The notes beneath the pieces are model-generated. The model made no database searches and had not been told where the DNA came from. It worked only from the letters and a program-made list of their open reading frames with translations. From an uncultured Kordia sp. (GTDB lineage: Bacteria; Bacteroidota; Bacteroidia; Flavobacteriales; Flavobacteriaceae): a DNA stretch of 64,000 nucleotides. Positions 16,210-27,000 of this stretch are shown here, piece by piece. The stretch is taken from positions 62,001 to 126,000 of the forward strand of contig NZ_CANLEA010000011.1 in assembly GCF_947489565.1 (NCBI RefSeq). The letters are read 5' to 3'. Within the stretch, counting starts at the first letter, position 1. Every line of letters begins with the position of its first letter. The translations under genes were made by a program, and so were the position numbers.

Positions 16210-16866
16210 ATGGTTGACGGACTACAGTACGCAGTTTTATACGGATTATTCTTATCCTTTGTCGCAATTGGACCTATATTTTTCCTTTTACTTGAAATAA
16301 GCATTACTAAAGGATTTAGAAGTGCTTTAGCGTTTGATTTAGGAGCTATTTTCGCAGATATTATTTTTATCGTTTTTGCGTATTATAGTACTTCAGGTCT
16401 TATTGAAAAAATAAAAGACGATCCTAACCTCATCATTTTTGGAGGGTTAATTCTCTGTGCGTATGGAGTTATTTCATATATAAAAACAGCCAAATCATTT
16501 CGGAAAATAATACGTGAACATTACAACGTAGACACCAATACGAATACTAAAAAGAATTTCATAGGTTTATTTATAAAAGGATTCTTTCTAAACTTTATAA
16601 ACTTCGGTGTTTTAGCAGGTTGGATTGTTGCTATTGCTACTGCAAGTAAGCTTACCGGAGATACTAAATTTGGTTTATTCATCTTTATATCCACCATTTT
16701 GGTCACTTTATTAGTGATGGATATTCTTAAAATTATGCTGGCTAAAAAGCTAAAAAATAAAATGACACCACGTTTTATCTTCAAAGCAAAGAAATGGGTG
16801 AGCATCATTATCATCGTTTTTGGAGTCGTAATGATTGTAAAAGGATGCTATACTAGAATTACCTAA
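16210..16866 (+). CDS. LysE-family exporter
   Basis: An integral membrane protein of 218 residues with six hydrophobic segments (about 5-27, 40-60, 72-90, 115-140, 150-172 and 193-212), the LysE/RhtB topology. The N-terminal GLFLSFVAIGPIFFLLLEISITKGFRSALAFDLGA segment corresponds to the family's PGP..........G...G motif with IGP in place of PGP. LysE proteins export amino acids or related small molecules by proton antiport; the substrate cannot be read here. A TACTTTTG promoter -7-like element lies at 16197-16204, so the message could be leaderless. A terminator follows. Confidence 0.82.
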   Translation: MVDGLQYAVLYGLFLSFVAIGPIFFLLLEISITKGFRSALAFDLGAIFADIIFIVFAYYSTSGLIEKIKDDPNLIIFGGLILCAYGVISYIKTAKSFRKIIREHYNVDTNTNTKKNFIGLFIKGFFLNFINFGVLAGWIVAIATASKLTGDTKFGLFIFISTILVTLLVMDILKIMLAKKLKNKMTPRFIFKAKKWVSIIIIVFGVVMIVKGCYTRIT

Positions 16867-16890
16867 GAGAAAATAAAAATAGAGATACAA

Positions 16891-16924
16891 AAAAACCTTC
16901 TGATTATCAGAAGGTTTTCTTTTT
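16891..16924 (+). terminator. Rho-independent terminator
   Basis: AAAACCTTCTGA-tta-TCAGAAGGTTTTC followed by Ts, 25 nt after the LysE gene. Confidence 0.9.
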
Positions 16925-16928
16925 TTAG

Positions 16929-16999
16929 AGGCGTCGAGCGGATTCGAACCGCTGTACAAGGTTTTGCAGACCTCTGCCTAGCCACTCGGCCACGACGCC
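16929..16999 (-). tRNA. tRNA-Cys (GCA)
   Basis: The reverse strand gives GGCGTCG...CGACGCC as a 7-bp acceptor stem, a D arm (GGCCGAGTGGCTAGGC), an anticodon loop CTGCAAA with anticodon GCA inside a GAGGT/ACCTT stem, and a T arm with GGTTCGAATCC. The discriminator base is U, as expected for tRNA-Cys. CCA is not encoded. About 71 nt. Confidence 0.95.
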
Positions 17000-17066
17000 A
17001 TTTGTGATTGCAAATTTAACTAAATTTACATTCTATGCAACAAAAAAATAGTATTAAATAGTATTG

Positions 17067-17426
17067 TTACGAACGCTTAGAAGTCATTTCAATGGTAACC
17101 ATTTGAACATTACCACCTATAGGAGGATTTATTTTAGAAACTTCAACAGTTGCTTCATTAGCAATATCAATTTCGTTAAAAATTCTGTTTAAAATACGTT
17201 TGGCAACATGTTCTAGTAGTTTAGAACGAATGCCCATTTCTTCTTTTACAATTCTATTGATATGAACATAATCAACAGTATCTTGCAGTTGATCACTCTT
17301 AGCAGAAATTTGCAAATTTGCCTTTACAGCAACATCTACTCTATAATCACTTCCTATTTTACTTTCTTCTTCAAGACATCCGTGAAAAGCATATATACGA
17401 ATGTTTGTAACGCGAATAATTCCCAT
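17067..17426 (-). CDS. folB: Dihydroneopterin aldolase
   Basis: Cleaves 7,8-dihydroneopterin to 6-hydroxymethyl-dihydropterin and glycolaldehyde in folate synthesis (cytoplasm). The 119 residues match the family length. Visible motifs: YAFHGCLEEES (active-site Glu region), TVDYVHI, SKLLEHVAKRILNRIF, and the C-terminal VSKINPPIGG with the catalytic-type lysine and proline pair. Upstream lies a 294-nt gap (17427-17720) with no gene; it contains only a weak TCGCT...AGCGA hairpin near 17480. tRNA-Cys lies 67 nt downstream on the same strand. Confidence 0.93.
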   Translation of the reverse strand: MGIIRVTNIRIYAFHGCLEEESKIGSDYRVDVAVKANLQISAKSDQLQDTVDYVHINRIVKEEMGIRSKLLEHVAKRILNRIFNEIDIANEATVEVSKINPPIGGNVQMVTIEMTSKRS

Positions 17427-17720
17427 AAAAATTCTTCCTTAATATAGCTAATGTACAGTATTATTGTCAAAATATCAACTCGCTAAGAAGCGAATAAATA
17501 CGATAACTTATATAAGGAATCATACTGTAAATTGTATATGAATAATAACTAAACAAAAGCTTTTTACCTACAAAGATGTATTCTGATATTAAATTTTATT
17601 TAGGTAGCTTATTTTATATACAATACCATCAAATTTTCAATAAAAATAAAGAAGATGATAGCTTTAGTTTGTTGAAACTATACCATAGATTCTTTTACAG
17701 AGAAAAAAACACCAATTTTA

Positions 17721-17930
17721 TCAATTTGTGAAGAAATCAAATACGTTACTAATAGCACTTGTCTTTGTTTTATAAAATTCTGTGTACGAACAACGATCGC
17801 AAGTTACAGAAGTATACTTTTGATTTTGGATATCAAATATTTTAGAAAAAGTGCCGCCTGTAGCTCTTAATTCTCCTACGCTATAGGTTCTATTATTGCA
17901 TTTCGGACATTTATAATTAGGGTGTTTCAT
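17721..17930 (-). CDS. Small zinc-ribbon nucleic-acid-binding-type protein (DUF2082-like)
   Basis: A protein of 69 residues with CPKC near residue 8 and CDRC near residue 44, a four-cysteine zinc ribbon. The intervening GELRATGGTFSKIFDIQNQKYTSVTC matches the DUF2082 pattern of proteins described as containing a nucleic-acid-binding zinc ribbon. Cytoplasmic, no signal peptide. Stands alone. Confidence 0.75.
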   Translation of the reverse strand: MKHPNYKCPKCNNRTYSVGELRATGGTFSKIFDIQNQKYTSVTCDRCSYTEFYKTKTSAISNVFDFFTN

Positions 17931-18032
17931 AAGTTTTTGTTAAGGTTATACGATATATAAATATATACAGTTAGTATAAAGTTCATTGGTATCGTTACAA
18001 ATGGAAAATCATTTATTATAGTATTTTAGCAT

Positions 18033-19136
18033 ATGCAAATAGATATTTCCTTTCTTTCTATTTTAGATATACTAACAGCTTCAACGGCATTCATGTTAGG
18101 CTTGTTATTTTTCACGATAAAATCTGAAAACAGAAAAGCAAACTTATTTCTCGGCTTATTTTTATGGAGTATTTCTATACAATTGGTAAATGGAATTGTA
18201 TTTGACTATTATGAAGAAGAAGATTTAGAATTTACGTTTCTCCTTTTTGACCCAATATTATTCATACTACTATTTTTATTCTTCTATTTAAATACTACAA
18301 TCAATAAAACGATCAACAAATGGTATTATATATTATTCATTCCAGGTGTTATTCATAATATTAGTATCAATGTAGAAGCTTTAGATGAGGTATTTGCAGA
18401 CTATTATGATTTAATTTTAGTCTTCTATTTTGTTGAAATTCTATTGCTTGTATATGTATTTAGAATTCTTAGAAACCACAAAAAGAAAATTAGCAATTTC
18501 TATTCTGAACTAGAATTTAAGTCGCTTTCTTGGTTGAAAAGTATTTTAATAGCCATTTTATTATTTCATTTTATTTTAATTGTAGAAGGAATCACTGGTG
18601 TGGAAGAAGCCGAAAATGAATTATGGGAAGGTATTTTTCAATTCTCAGCGGTCGTTTTATTACTATTTACAGTATACTGGATAGGTTACAATGGTTTCTC
18701 TCAACCAGAAATTTTCAAACAATACCTATTTCAAAGAGAAGATTCAGAGGCAGAAACAACGAATAAAAACCAAGATTTTTCTAAAGAACTTCAAAAGAAA
18801 TATGAAGAAATTGTAGCCATAATAAGCACAGAAAAACTCTATACAAATCCAAAATTAAACCTCAAAACACTTTCTATAGCACTCGAAATGAAAGAACGAG
18901 AACTTTCTAAAGTGATCAATCATTGTTCTGATTCTAATTTTTACAACTTCATCAACAAATTTCGAGTAGAAGAATTCAAAAGACTACTACAATCTCCCAA
19001 AGCCAAACAATTATCTATTTTAGGACTCTCACAAGAAGCAGGATTCTCTTCAAAATCAACATTTTACAATACATTCAAAACGCTAGAAGGCATGACTCCA
19101 AAACAGTATGAAAACGCTATAAAAGAGTCCGAATAA
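18033..19136 (+). CDS. Membrane-anchored AraC-family regulator
   Basis: A protein of 367 residues. Residues 1-220 contain six or seven hydrophobic segments (for example ILDILTASTAFMLGLLFFTI and FTLLFDPILFILLFLFFYL-type stretches); residues 265-365 form a two-helix-turn-helix AraC domain (LNLKTLSIALEMKERELSKVINH and ILGLSQEAGFSSKSTFYNTFKTLEGMTPKQY). This architecture is common in Flavobacteriia and links an unknown membrane signal to transcription. The next gene, an uncharacterised lipoprotein 77 nt downstream, is a plausible target or partner. Confidence 0.85.
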   Translation: MQIDISFLSILDILTASTAFMLGLLFFTIKSENRKANLFLGLFLWSISIQLVNGIVFDYYEEEDLEFTFLLFDPILFILLFLFFYLNTTINKTINKWYYILFIPGVIHNISINVEALDEVFADYYDLILVFYFVEILLLVYVFRILRNHKKKISNFYSELEFKSLSWLKSILIAILLFHFILIVEGITGVEEAENELWEGIFQFSAVVLLLFTVYWIGYNGFSQPEIFKQYLFQREDSEAETTNKNQDFSKELQKKYEEIVAIISTEKLYTNPKLNLKTLSIALEMKERELSKVINHCSDSNFYNFINKFRVEEFKRLLQSPKAKQLSILGLSQEAGFSSKSTFYNTFKTLEGMTPKQYENAIKESE

Positions 19137-19213
19137 GCGCAGCAGGACTCATTGAAACGCATAAAAATTAAGCATGGTCGTTATTTTGCTATCAAATAAA
19201 AACATACATAAAA

Positions 19214-20095
19214 ATGATAGTTATGAGAAGAATCTATATCGTACTAATGTTTATAACAGCAATTGCAACATTTAGTTGTATTTCTTGCTCCACGGATGAT
19301 AATAATAGTACAACAACAAACCCAACTACAGGAATCAATCCTGGAAATGATCCAAACTTTACCATCGTAGCAAATACAGATGATGGTTTTACAAACTTCA
19401 ATAGAAAAGTAATGGTTTTTGGCATTGATATCTATGCCGTAGCTGGTGTAGAAGATGCTAAATTATTACATGCAGCTAATGTCATGGCACAATACTTAGA
19501 CAATGATGAAGATGGTGTTGTGGATAATTCACTAGTGATAGATAAAATGCTGGAAAACAAAGCGTTTTTAGTGATGTGGGCAAGTGAAAGTGACTTAAAC
19601 ATAGATCCACCTGCAGGAAGAATTGGACAAGATCTTGGAAACGATGAAACCCATCCTTCATTTGTATCTGGCGGAAGAACAGGACAGTTTGATGCGGCTT
19701 TAGAAGAAGTGTTGCATATTATTAACAACGCAGGACATTCCTATGCCTATCCAAATGCATTTGGACAAAATGTAGGTTCAGATTTAGCAAATGCTATGGA
19801 TATTGCTAGAGGCGGACAATTTATGACCATTCCAAACCCATATCCAGCAAATGCTTGGTATACATACGATGATACAACTTGCGATTATGCTTCATGCCAA
19901 ACCATTGAATATCTATATTGGGCATTAACGTCTATGTTGGGAGCACAAGAAAACAGACTGAATGAAATAGATAACGAATGGCGATTAAACACAAGTGCTT
20001 TGGTACAAAATACAGATACAGCAATCTATAATCTGTTAACAAATCCTACCTATAAAATGCCAACTGTATTACCCGACGGAACCTATAAACACTAA
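19214..20095 (+). CDS. Uncharacterised lipoprotein with EExxH motif
   Basis: A protein of 293 residues (ATG at 19214; a second ATG at 19223 gives a cleaner MRRIY signal start). Signal peptide and lipobox (CISC, followed by STDDNN), then a low-complexity T/N/P linker and a globular domain. That domain contains an acidic DNDEDGVVDN loop (calcium-binding-like) and EEVLHIINNAGH near residue 160, which resembles part of a metalloprotease zinc motif without being HExxH. No known family recognised. Possible enzyme or adhesin at the outer membrane. Confidence 0.6.
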   Translation: MIVMRRIYIVLMFITAIATFSCISCSTDDNNSTTTNPTTGINPGNDPNFTIVANTDDGFTNFNRKVMVFGIDIYAVAGVEDAKLLHAANVMAQYLDNDEDGVVDNSLVIDKMLENKAFLVMWASESDLNIDPPAGRIGQDLGNDETHPSFVSGGRTGQFDAALEEVLHIINNAGHSYAYPNAFGQNVGSDLANAMDIARGGQFMTIPNPYPANAWYTYDDTTCDYASCQTIEYLYWALTSMLGAQENRLNEIDNEWRLNTSALVQNTDTAIYNLLTNPTYKMPTVLPDGTYKH

Positions 20096-20185
20096 AATAA
20101 CAAGTGTTGTGAGCTGTTATTTAAAAGCAAAAGGTTTCTCTTTCTCGTAAAAAATAATAGCTCTACAACCACTAATACATTCAAG

Positions 20186-21361
20186 ATGAAAATGATTTAT
20201 AAGATAAAAATAGTATTACTAGGGCTTTTCTTTTTGATAAGTTCTTGCAGTAATGATGATAATACGGTACAAACTACAACTACTGGTACTGAAACAACCG
20301 AGCAACAAAAAGTGTTTCAAGAATTTTGGGATATCTACGATAGACATTATCCACTAATGCACCGAAAAAATATAAATTGGCAAACAGTTTATGACACATA
20401 TTATCCAGAAATAACAGCAACAACAACAGATTCTCAATTGTTAGGAATTTTTCAAACCATTATGGGAACTATTATAAAAGACGGACATTCAAGTCTAACT
20501 TTTAATAATACGCAAGAAGCAGGTTTTGAACCAGAATTCAATGAAAATATTGAAAATATGATACAAAACAACATTGCTAGCAAAGTGAATATTGTAGCTA
20601 GTAGTGTAAACAATCCATACATATCTTACGGAACCTTGGTAAGTAACTCAAATATTGGATATATCAATTCTAAAAACTTCGAACCTGTCAATGAAAGTGG
20701 TAGTGAATTCAATAACTTTAAAGCTATTGTAGACGAAGCTTTAACAGCATTACAAAACAAAGACGGAATTATCATAGATGTTAGAACCAATGGTGGCGGA
20801 CAAGGTCCTTTTGCATACTATTTAGCGGGAAGATTCTTTGCAAATAATACGCTCATAGAATTGATCAGACAACGTATAAAAATCACTACAGGAAGTACAA
20901 CGGCGTCATTAGGAAATTGGGCAACAACTGAATTTGAAGGCTATGCAGATGCTAGAGTTGAAGGCGGATATGTAGCAGGTGTTTTTCCAGAAGACAACAC
21001 CATAACTGCTTCAGGAACGTTTCAGTATACAAATAAAGTAGCTGTATTAACAGCTAGAGGAACCGCAAGTGCTGCTGAATATTTTACCGGAGCATTGAAA
21101 ACACAAAATCATGTAAGAACTATTGGCGATACTACTTTTGGAATCTTTGCAGGAAGTGACATATTTACACTAACAAACGGAAATGGAACATGGAGAACAA
21201 GAGTATCTACACACGATATCGAAATTATGTATAACAATACATTTCAATCTTTTGAAGGTATAGGAATTACTCCTGATGAATCTATAATACCTACCACAGC
21301 ACAAGTAAATGCTGGAAATGATGTTCATATGGAAGCAGCAGTAAATTATATTACGAATTAA
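20186..21361 (+). CDS. S41-family peptidase lipoprotein
   Basis: A protein of 391 residues: lipobox (LISSC followed by SNDDN), a helical N-terminal domain (about 45-120) and an S41 C-terminal-processing-protease/tricorn-type core. Visible core motifs: GIIIDVRTNGGGQGPFAYYLA (strand and glycine-rich loop) and VLTARGTASAAEYF with the nucleophile-type S295. I see no clear PDZ domain, which distinguishes it from CtpA-type enzymes. It would act in the periplasm or at the outer membrane. Monocistronic, with a terminator about 60 nt downstream. Confidence 0.85.
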   Translation: MKMIYKIKIVLLGLFFLISSCSNDDNTVQTTTTGTETTEQQKVFQEFWDIYDRHYPLMHRKNINWQTVYDTYYPEITATTTDSQLLGIFQTIMGTIIKDGHSSLTFNNTQEAGFEPEFNENIENMIQNNIASKVNIVASSVNNPYISYGTLVSNSNIGYINSKNFEPVNESGSEFNNFKAIVDEALTALQNKDGIIIDVRTNGGGQGPFAYYLAGRFFANNTLIELIRQRIKITTGSTTASLGNWATTEFEGYADARVEGGYVAGVFPEDNTITASGTFQYTNKVAVLTARGTASAAEYFTGALKTQNHVRTIGDTTFGIFAGSDIFTLTNGNGTWRTRVSTHDIEIMYNNTFQSFEGIGITPDESIIPTTAQVNAGNDVHMEAAVNYITN

Positions 21362-21422
21362 TAAAAAATGAATACGGTAATATTTACCAGTTAAAATCAT
21401 TTGTTTATTAATTATGTTTAAG

Positions 21423-21455
21423 AACCTTTCTTGCAAAATATCAAGAAAGGTTTTT
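21423..21455 (+). terminator. Rho-independent terminator
   Basis: AACCTTTCTTG...CAAGAAAGGTTTTT, a perfect 11-bp stem with a T tract between the S41 gene and glnS. Confidence 0.9.
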
Positions 21456-21520
21456 CATATATATTCGCTTGAATTGCTTAATTTTGCTGTTTATTTTAAC
21501 ACTTATTTGAATACAAAATA

Positions 21521-23551
21521 ATGTCTGAAGAAACAAAATCACTCAATTTTATTGAGCATATCATAGAAGAAGATTTGGCCAATGGAATGTCAAAAGACAA
21601 GCTGCGTTTTCGATTTCCTCCAGAACCAAATGGGTATTTGCACATTGGACATACCAAAGCTATTGGTATTAGTTTTGGTTTGGGCGAAAAATACAATGCA
21701 CCTGTAAATCTTCGTTTTGATGATACCAATCCAGCCAAAGAAGAACAAGAATATGTAGACGCTATAAAGCACGATATATCTTGGCTTGGGTATCAATGGG
21801 AAAACGAATGTTATTCTTCAGACTATTTCCAACAATTGTATGATTGGACCATTCAATTGATCAAAGACGGAAAAGCCTATGTAGATTCGCAATCTTCAGA
21901 AGAAATGGCGGAACAAAAAGGAACACCAACAGAAGTGGGAACCAATAGTCCATACAGAGACCGAAGTGTAGCCGAAAATTTAGACTTGTTTCAACGCATG
22001 AAAAATGGCGAATTTGAAGCAGGAACACATGTATTGCGTGCAAAAATTGATATGGAAGATCCAAACATGTTAATGCGTGATCCGTTGATGTACAGAATTT
22101 TATATGCACATCATCATAGAACTGGAGATGAATGGTGTATTTACCCAATGTATGATTGGACACATGGAGAAAGTGATTACATTGAACAAATTTCACATTC
22201 CTTATGTTCCTTAGAATTTAAACCACATAGAAAGCTCTATGATTGGTTCAAGGAGCACGTTTTTGAATACAGTAAAGGTCAATATCCATTACAACCAAAA
22301 CAACGTGAATTTGCGCGTTTAAATCTAAGTTACACCATCATGAGTAAACGAAAATTACTCAAATTGGTAGAAGAAAACATAGTTTCTGGTTGGGACGATC
22401 CACGAATGCCAACAATTTCTGGCTTACGTAGAAGAGGTTATACGCCAGCTGCCATCAGAAAATTTGTAGAAACTGTAGGTGTTGCCAAACGTGAAAATGT
22501 TATTGATGTTTCACTATTAGAATTCTGCATTCGCGAAGATTTAAACAAAACGGCCAATCGTGTCATGGCAGTCTTAAATCCAGTAAAACTGATCATTACA
22601 AACTATCCGGAAGGAAAAGAAGAATGGTTAGAAGCAGAAAACAATCCAGAAGATGCCAATGCAGGAAGTCATACAGTACCTTTCTCAAGAGAATTATATA
22701 TTGAACGTGAAGACTTTAAAGAAGAAGCTGGAAGCAAATTTTTCAGACTGACACTAGGAAAGGAAGTACGTCTTAAGAATGCATATATCATCAAAGGAGA
22801 AAATGTAGTAAAAGATGCAGATGGAAACATTACAGAAATTCACTGTACATATGATACCGATAGTTTAAGCGGAAGCGGAACAGAAGCTAGTGTGCGTAAA
22901 GTAAAAGGAACACTACATTGGGTTTCTATTGCACATGCAGTTCAAGCAGAGGTTCGTGTATACGATCGTTTATTCTCTGATGAAGCGCCAGGAAATCACA
23001 AAGACAAAGACTATATGGAATTCATCAATCCGAATTCATTAAATGTAGTAAATGCTTTTGTTGAACCGTATTTAAAAGAAGCAAAAATTGGCGATCGTTT
23101 TCAGTTTCAACGTTTAGGATATTTCTGTGTTGATAAAGATACTTCTGCTGAAAAATTAATTTTCAATAAAACAGTTGGTTTGCGTGATACTTGGGCAAAA
23201 CAGAAGCCAAAGCCGCAACAAAATCAACCGAAACAGCAAAAACAACAACACCAACGCCCGCCAATTGAAGAAATCAAACAATTGGGTAAAAAGTATACCA
23301 ATCTTCCAGAAGAAAAGCAGCAAATTGCTAAAGGAAAGATTCAAACATTAGCGGCAAATGTAGCGTATGAAGATTTAGAACCTTTGTTTGCAACAGCAGC
23401 GAAGAAAGCAGGAACACGAATTGCTGCCATGATTACTTTGGGTATTTTGTTGAAAAATGGACAAGAACGCAATGCAAACATTGATGAATTCATTGAAAAA
23501 GCATTGAATGACAAAAATGAATTGTTGGTAGCAGAAGCACAGCAACTATAA
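21521..23551 (+). CDS. glnS: Glutaminyl-tRNA synthetase
   Basis: Charges tRNA-Gln with glutamine (class I synthetase, cytoplasm). 676 residues, about 120 longer than the E. coli enzyme. HIGH at 41-44 (PEPNGYLHIGHTKA) and the KMSKS-type loop MSKRK at 274-278. GlnRS-specific features include RFDDTNPAKEEQEYVDAI and DWTHGESDYIEQISHSLC. The extra part begins after a Q/K/P-rich linker near residue 565 and ends in a helical domain (IEEIKQLGKKYTNL, ARTRIAAMITLGIL-like) of unknown role. A terminator follows. Confidence 0.95.
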   Translation: MSEETKSLNFIEHIIEEDLANGMSKDKLRFRFPPEPNGYLHIGHTKAIGISFGLGEKYNAPVNLRFDDTNPAKEEQEYVDAIKHDISWLGYQWENECYSSDYFQQLYDWTIQLIKDGKAYVDSQSSEEMAEQKGTPTEVGTNSPYRDRSVAENLDLFQRMKNGEFEAGTHVLRAKIDMEDPNMLMRDPLMYRILYAHHHRTGDEWCIYPMYDWTHGESDYIEQISHSLCSLEFKPHRKLYDWFKEHVFEYSKGQYPLQPKQREFARLNLSYTIMSKRKLLKLVEENIVSGWDDPRMPTISGLRRRGYTPAAIRKFVETVGVAKRENVIDVSLLEFCIREDLNKTANRVMAVLNPVKLIITNYPEGKEEWLEAENNPEDANAGSHTVPFSRELYIEREDFKEEAGSKFFRLTLGKEVRLKNAYIIKGENVVKDADGNITEIHCTYDTDSLSGSGTEASVRKVKGTLHWVSIAHAVQAEVRVYDRLFSDEAPGNHKDKDYMEFINPNSLNVVNAFVEPYLKEAKIGDRFQFQRLGYFCVDKDTSAEKLIFNKTVGLRDTWAKQKPKPQQNQPKQQKQQHQRPPIEEIKQLGKKYTNLPEEKQQIAKGKIQTLAANVAYEDLEPLFATAAKKAGTRIAAMITLGILLKNGQERNANIDEFIEKALNDKNELLVAEAQQL

Positions 23552-23576
23552 CATATAATTCAATATAGATTTAAAA

Positions 23577-23606
23577 GAGACTGTACAAACGTGCAGTCTT
23601 TTTTTA
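23577..23606 (+). terminator. Rho-independent terminator of glnS
   Basis: AGACTGTAC-aaac-GTGCAGTCT followed by seven Ts. Confidence 0.85.
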
Positions 23607-24068
23607 TATACCTCATTGAAATTCTTCACTCCACTCCTATTCTCCAGTAAATTATCACAAAACACAGATGTAATGTGATATCTTAGTTTGATTGCTGAAT
23701 TTTTTGAACCGCATGTTTTTTAGGAAAATATAGTTATTCATAAAGTACAAATGCCTTTGATACCTATAAAAAATAAGCAATAACATCAGACATTACGTAT
23801 TGTAAAAGAATCTCAAATCATTTATTAGTTAAAAATAATACAGCTTCACAAAGAAAAAAGTCTAGGTACAAAGGAAATTTATGCTGCTAAAAACCTAAAA
23901 AAGACGCAGATAAAACAGCTATATCCTCAAAAATGTTAACATTTTTTTGCAAACTAATTATTATATTAGCGAGCTAATTGCATTTTTTACAAAAAATTAT
24001 CACCAAAAGGGTGTTAATAACTTGAAGAAAGAATATAGACCCTATACAAAACTTAATTAAAAATTGTC
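23607..24068. other. Gene-free region upstream of the first subtilase
   Basis: No gene seen. The last 140 nt (from about 23930) are recognisably similar to 27841-27979 upstream of the second subtilase gene, including the start of both leaders (TTAACA, TTATATT, CTAATTG) and the final TTAATTAAAA.TTGT.ATGAAAAAAATTAC. The promoter region was therefore part of the duplication. Confidence 0.7.
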
Positions 24069-27000
24069 ATGAAAAAAATTACTCTCAGGAAGCGTCTTGC
24101 AGGCTCTTTCATTCCTTTGTTAATGGCAGCAATCTTTTTAAATTGCAACATTTCATCGGCTCAAAACACAGTGAATTTCCAAGGCGAAGTTATTACAATG
24201 CCAAACAATATGGCATCATTTAGCTGGGATTCAATGCCGCAAAATGCAAAGTACAACAATGGATATTTTGCTTGGGCACATTTTAGCCAAACGCCAACAC
24301 AAGCTATTCAAGATCAGTTTGCGGAAAGAAACGTAAAACTTATTGAGTATTTTCCAGATCAAACATATTTAGTGTATTTTCCAGAAGACACACAAATTTC
24401 GTACTTACAACAATCAGGAATTGCTTCTATCATTCCAGTAGAGAACGACTTTAAAAAATCGTCTCAAATAAAATTAAATGACATTGGTAGTCATGCGATG
24501 GAAGGAAACAACATTATTGTAATGTTGGAATACTATGATTTTATCAGTTCAAACTATGCGGTAACAGAACTTACGAAAATAAGTTCAGTAGTTATCAAAG
24601 AAGAATATAAAGGAGGAAACATTCTTAAAGTAGCAATTCCTTCTTCTCAAATGAATGCTGTAGTGTCACAACCTTTTGTAAAATGGGTTGAATTAGTAGC
24701 GCCACCAGCAGAACCAGAAGATATAAGAGGAAGAAGTCTTCACAGATCTTCAAACTTAGATACACAAACACCAACAGGAAGAAACTATAGTGGAGCAGGA
24801 ATTGGAGTTATGGTACGTGATGACGGAATCGTAGGACCACATATTGACTTTCAAGGAAGAATTGACAATTCAGCATCTAATTCAGCAGGACCAACACACG
24901 GTGATGGAGTTGGAGGAATTATGGCTGGAGCTGGAAACTTAGATCCTACCAATAGAGGAATGGCTGCAGGTTCTGATGTATATGCAGTAGATTATGTTCC
25001 TTCATTTTTAGATGGAGCTACTACAGATTTGATCAATAACGGATCTGTACAAATCACAAACTCTTCTTTTAGTGATGGAAACAACACAGGATATACAGTT
25101 GGTGCAAGAACAGTAGACCAACAAACAACAGATTTACCTTCTGTATTACACGTATTCTCAGCTGGAAACTCAGGAACTCAAGACTTTGGGTATGGAGCAG
25201 GACCAGGATGGGGAAATATTACTGGAGGACACAAACAAGGTAAAAATGTAATTGCTACAGCAAATACGTTCTTTAACGGTTCATTAGCAGGATCTAGTAG
25301 TCGTGGACCTGCACATGATGGTCGTATCAAGCCAGACATTACTGCACACGGACAAAACCAAATATCTACCGCAGAAAATAATACATACCAAACTTTTGGT
25401 GGTACATCAGGAGCAGCGCCAGGAATTGCTGGAGTTTCAGCTCAGTTATATGAAGCATATGCAGGTTTAAACGGAGGAGCTTTCCCTGAATCAGCATTAA
25501 TCAAAGCGATCTTATTAAATACTGCAAATGACTACGGAAATGTAGGACCTGACTATAGTTTTGGTTGGGGAATGGTAAATGGTCTAAGAGCGGCTATGAC
25601 AATTGAAGATGGACGCTATTTTGACAGTACTGTTTCTCAAGGAGGAAGCAATGACCACTCTATTACAGTACCAGCAAATACAAGAGAAGTTCGTTTTATG
25701 GTATACTGGAATGATACTCCAGCAGCGCCAGGAGCTTCACCAGCATTGGTAAATGACTTAGATTTAGTAGTAACAGATCCTAGTAATGCAACATACCAAC
25801 CATGGACATTAGACCCTACGCCAAATGCAGCATTCTTAAACTCACCTGCAACCACAGGAACTGATCGCTTAAACAATGTAGAGCAAGTTGCTATTACTAA
25901 CCCAGCAGCTGGAACGTACAACATTAATATCGCAGGATTTAATGTTCCTATGGGACCTCAAAAATATTATATAGTATACGAAATCATTACAGATGGTATT
26001 ACACTTACTCATCCAATAGGAGGTGAAAAGTTAATCACTGGAGCACAAACAGTAATTCACTGGGATGCTAATAATGCAGTAAACACACACCAATTAGAAT
26101 ACTCTACAAACAATGGAAATACTTGGACGAGTATGGCTACATTGCCACCAGCGACAACTAACTATACATGGACAATTCCTAGTAGCTTAGTTTCTGGACA
26201 GTGTTTGGTAAGAATTACAAATGGTGTCTTAACAGATCAATCTACTACGTTTTCTATCGCAAGACGTGTTTCAGGTGTAAATATTACACAAGTATGTCCA
26301 ACGGAAGCTACTGTAACTTGGAGTGCAGTTGCTGATGCAACTTCATATGATGTATATTTATTAGGAGATAAATACATGGAAGTAGTAGGAAACTCAACAA
26401 CAACTTCTGCTACAATTCCAATTCCAGATCCATTTGCGCCTATTTGGGTAGCTGTAAGCGCCAAAGGTGGAAACGGATGGGAATCATTGCGTTCAAACGC
26501 TGTAAACTTCTTAGGAAGCGGATTATTTAACTGTCCATTAGCAAATGATTTATCTGTAACTACTATTAACAATGTAGCAAGCGATTTTGAAGCTATTTGT
26601 AGTACAGGACCAATTGTTGTTTCTGTTGATTTATTAAATGAAGGTACAGATGCACAATCAAACTTTACAGTTTCATATCAAGTAGGTTCTGAGCCAGTTG
26701 TATCTGAAACATATACAGCTTCTATCGCAGCAGGAGCTTCTGCTACGTATAACTTTACTACACCAATTACATTAACAGCCAATGGTAACGATACATTACG
26801 TGTTTGGACAGATTTAGCTGGAGATGAATTTGAAAACAATGATGAGAAAACATTAGACTATTTTGCAGTAGTAAGTGGAACAGGACTTGACTTTGCTGAA
26901 CCATTCGATGTAAACGGAGTAATACCACAAGGATGGGTATTAGACAATCCTGATGATGCAAGAACATGGCAAGCAAGAGCGAACCTTGTAGGAGCTGATG

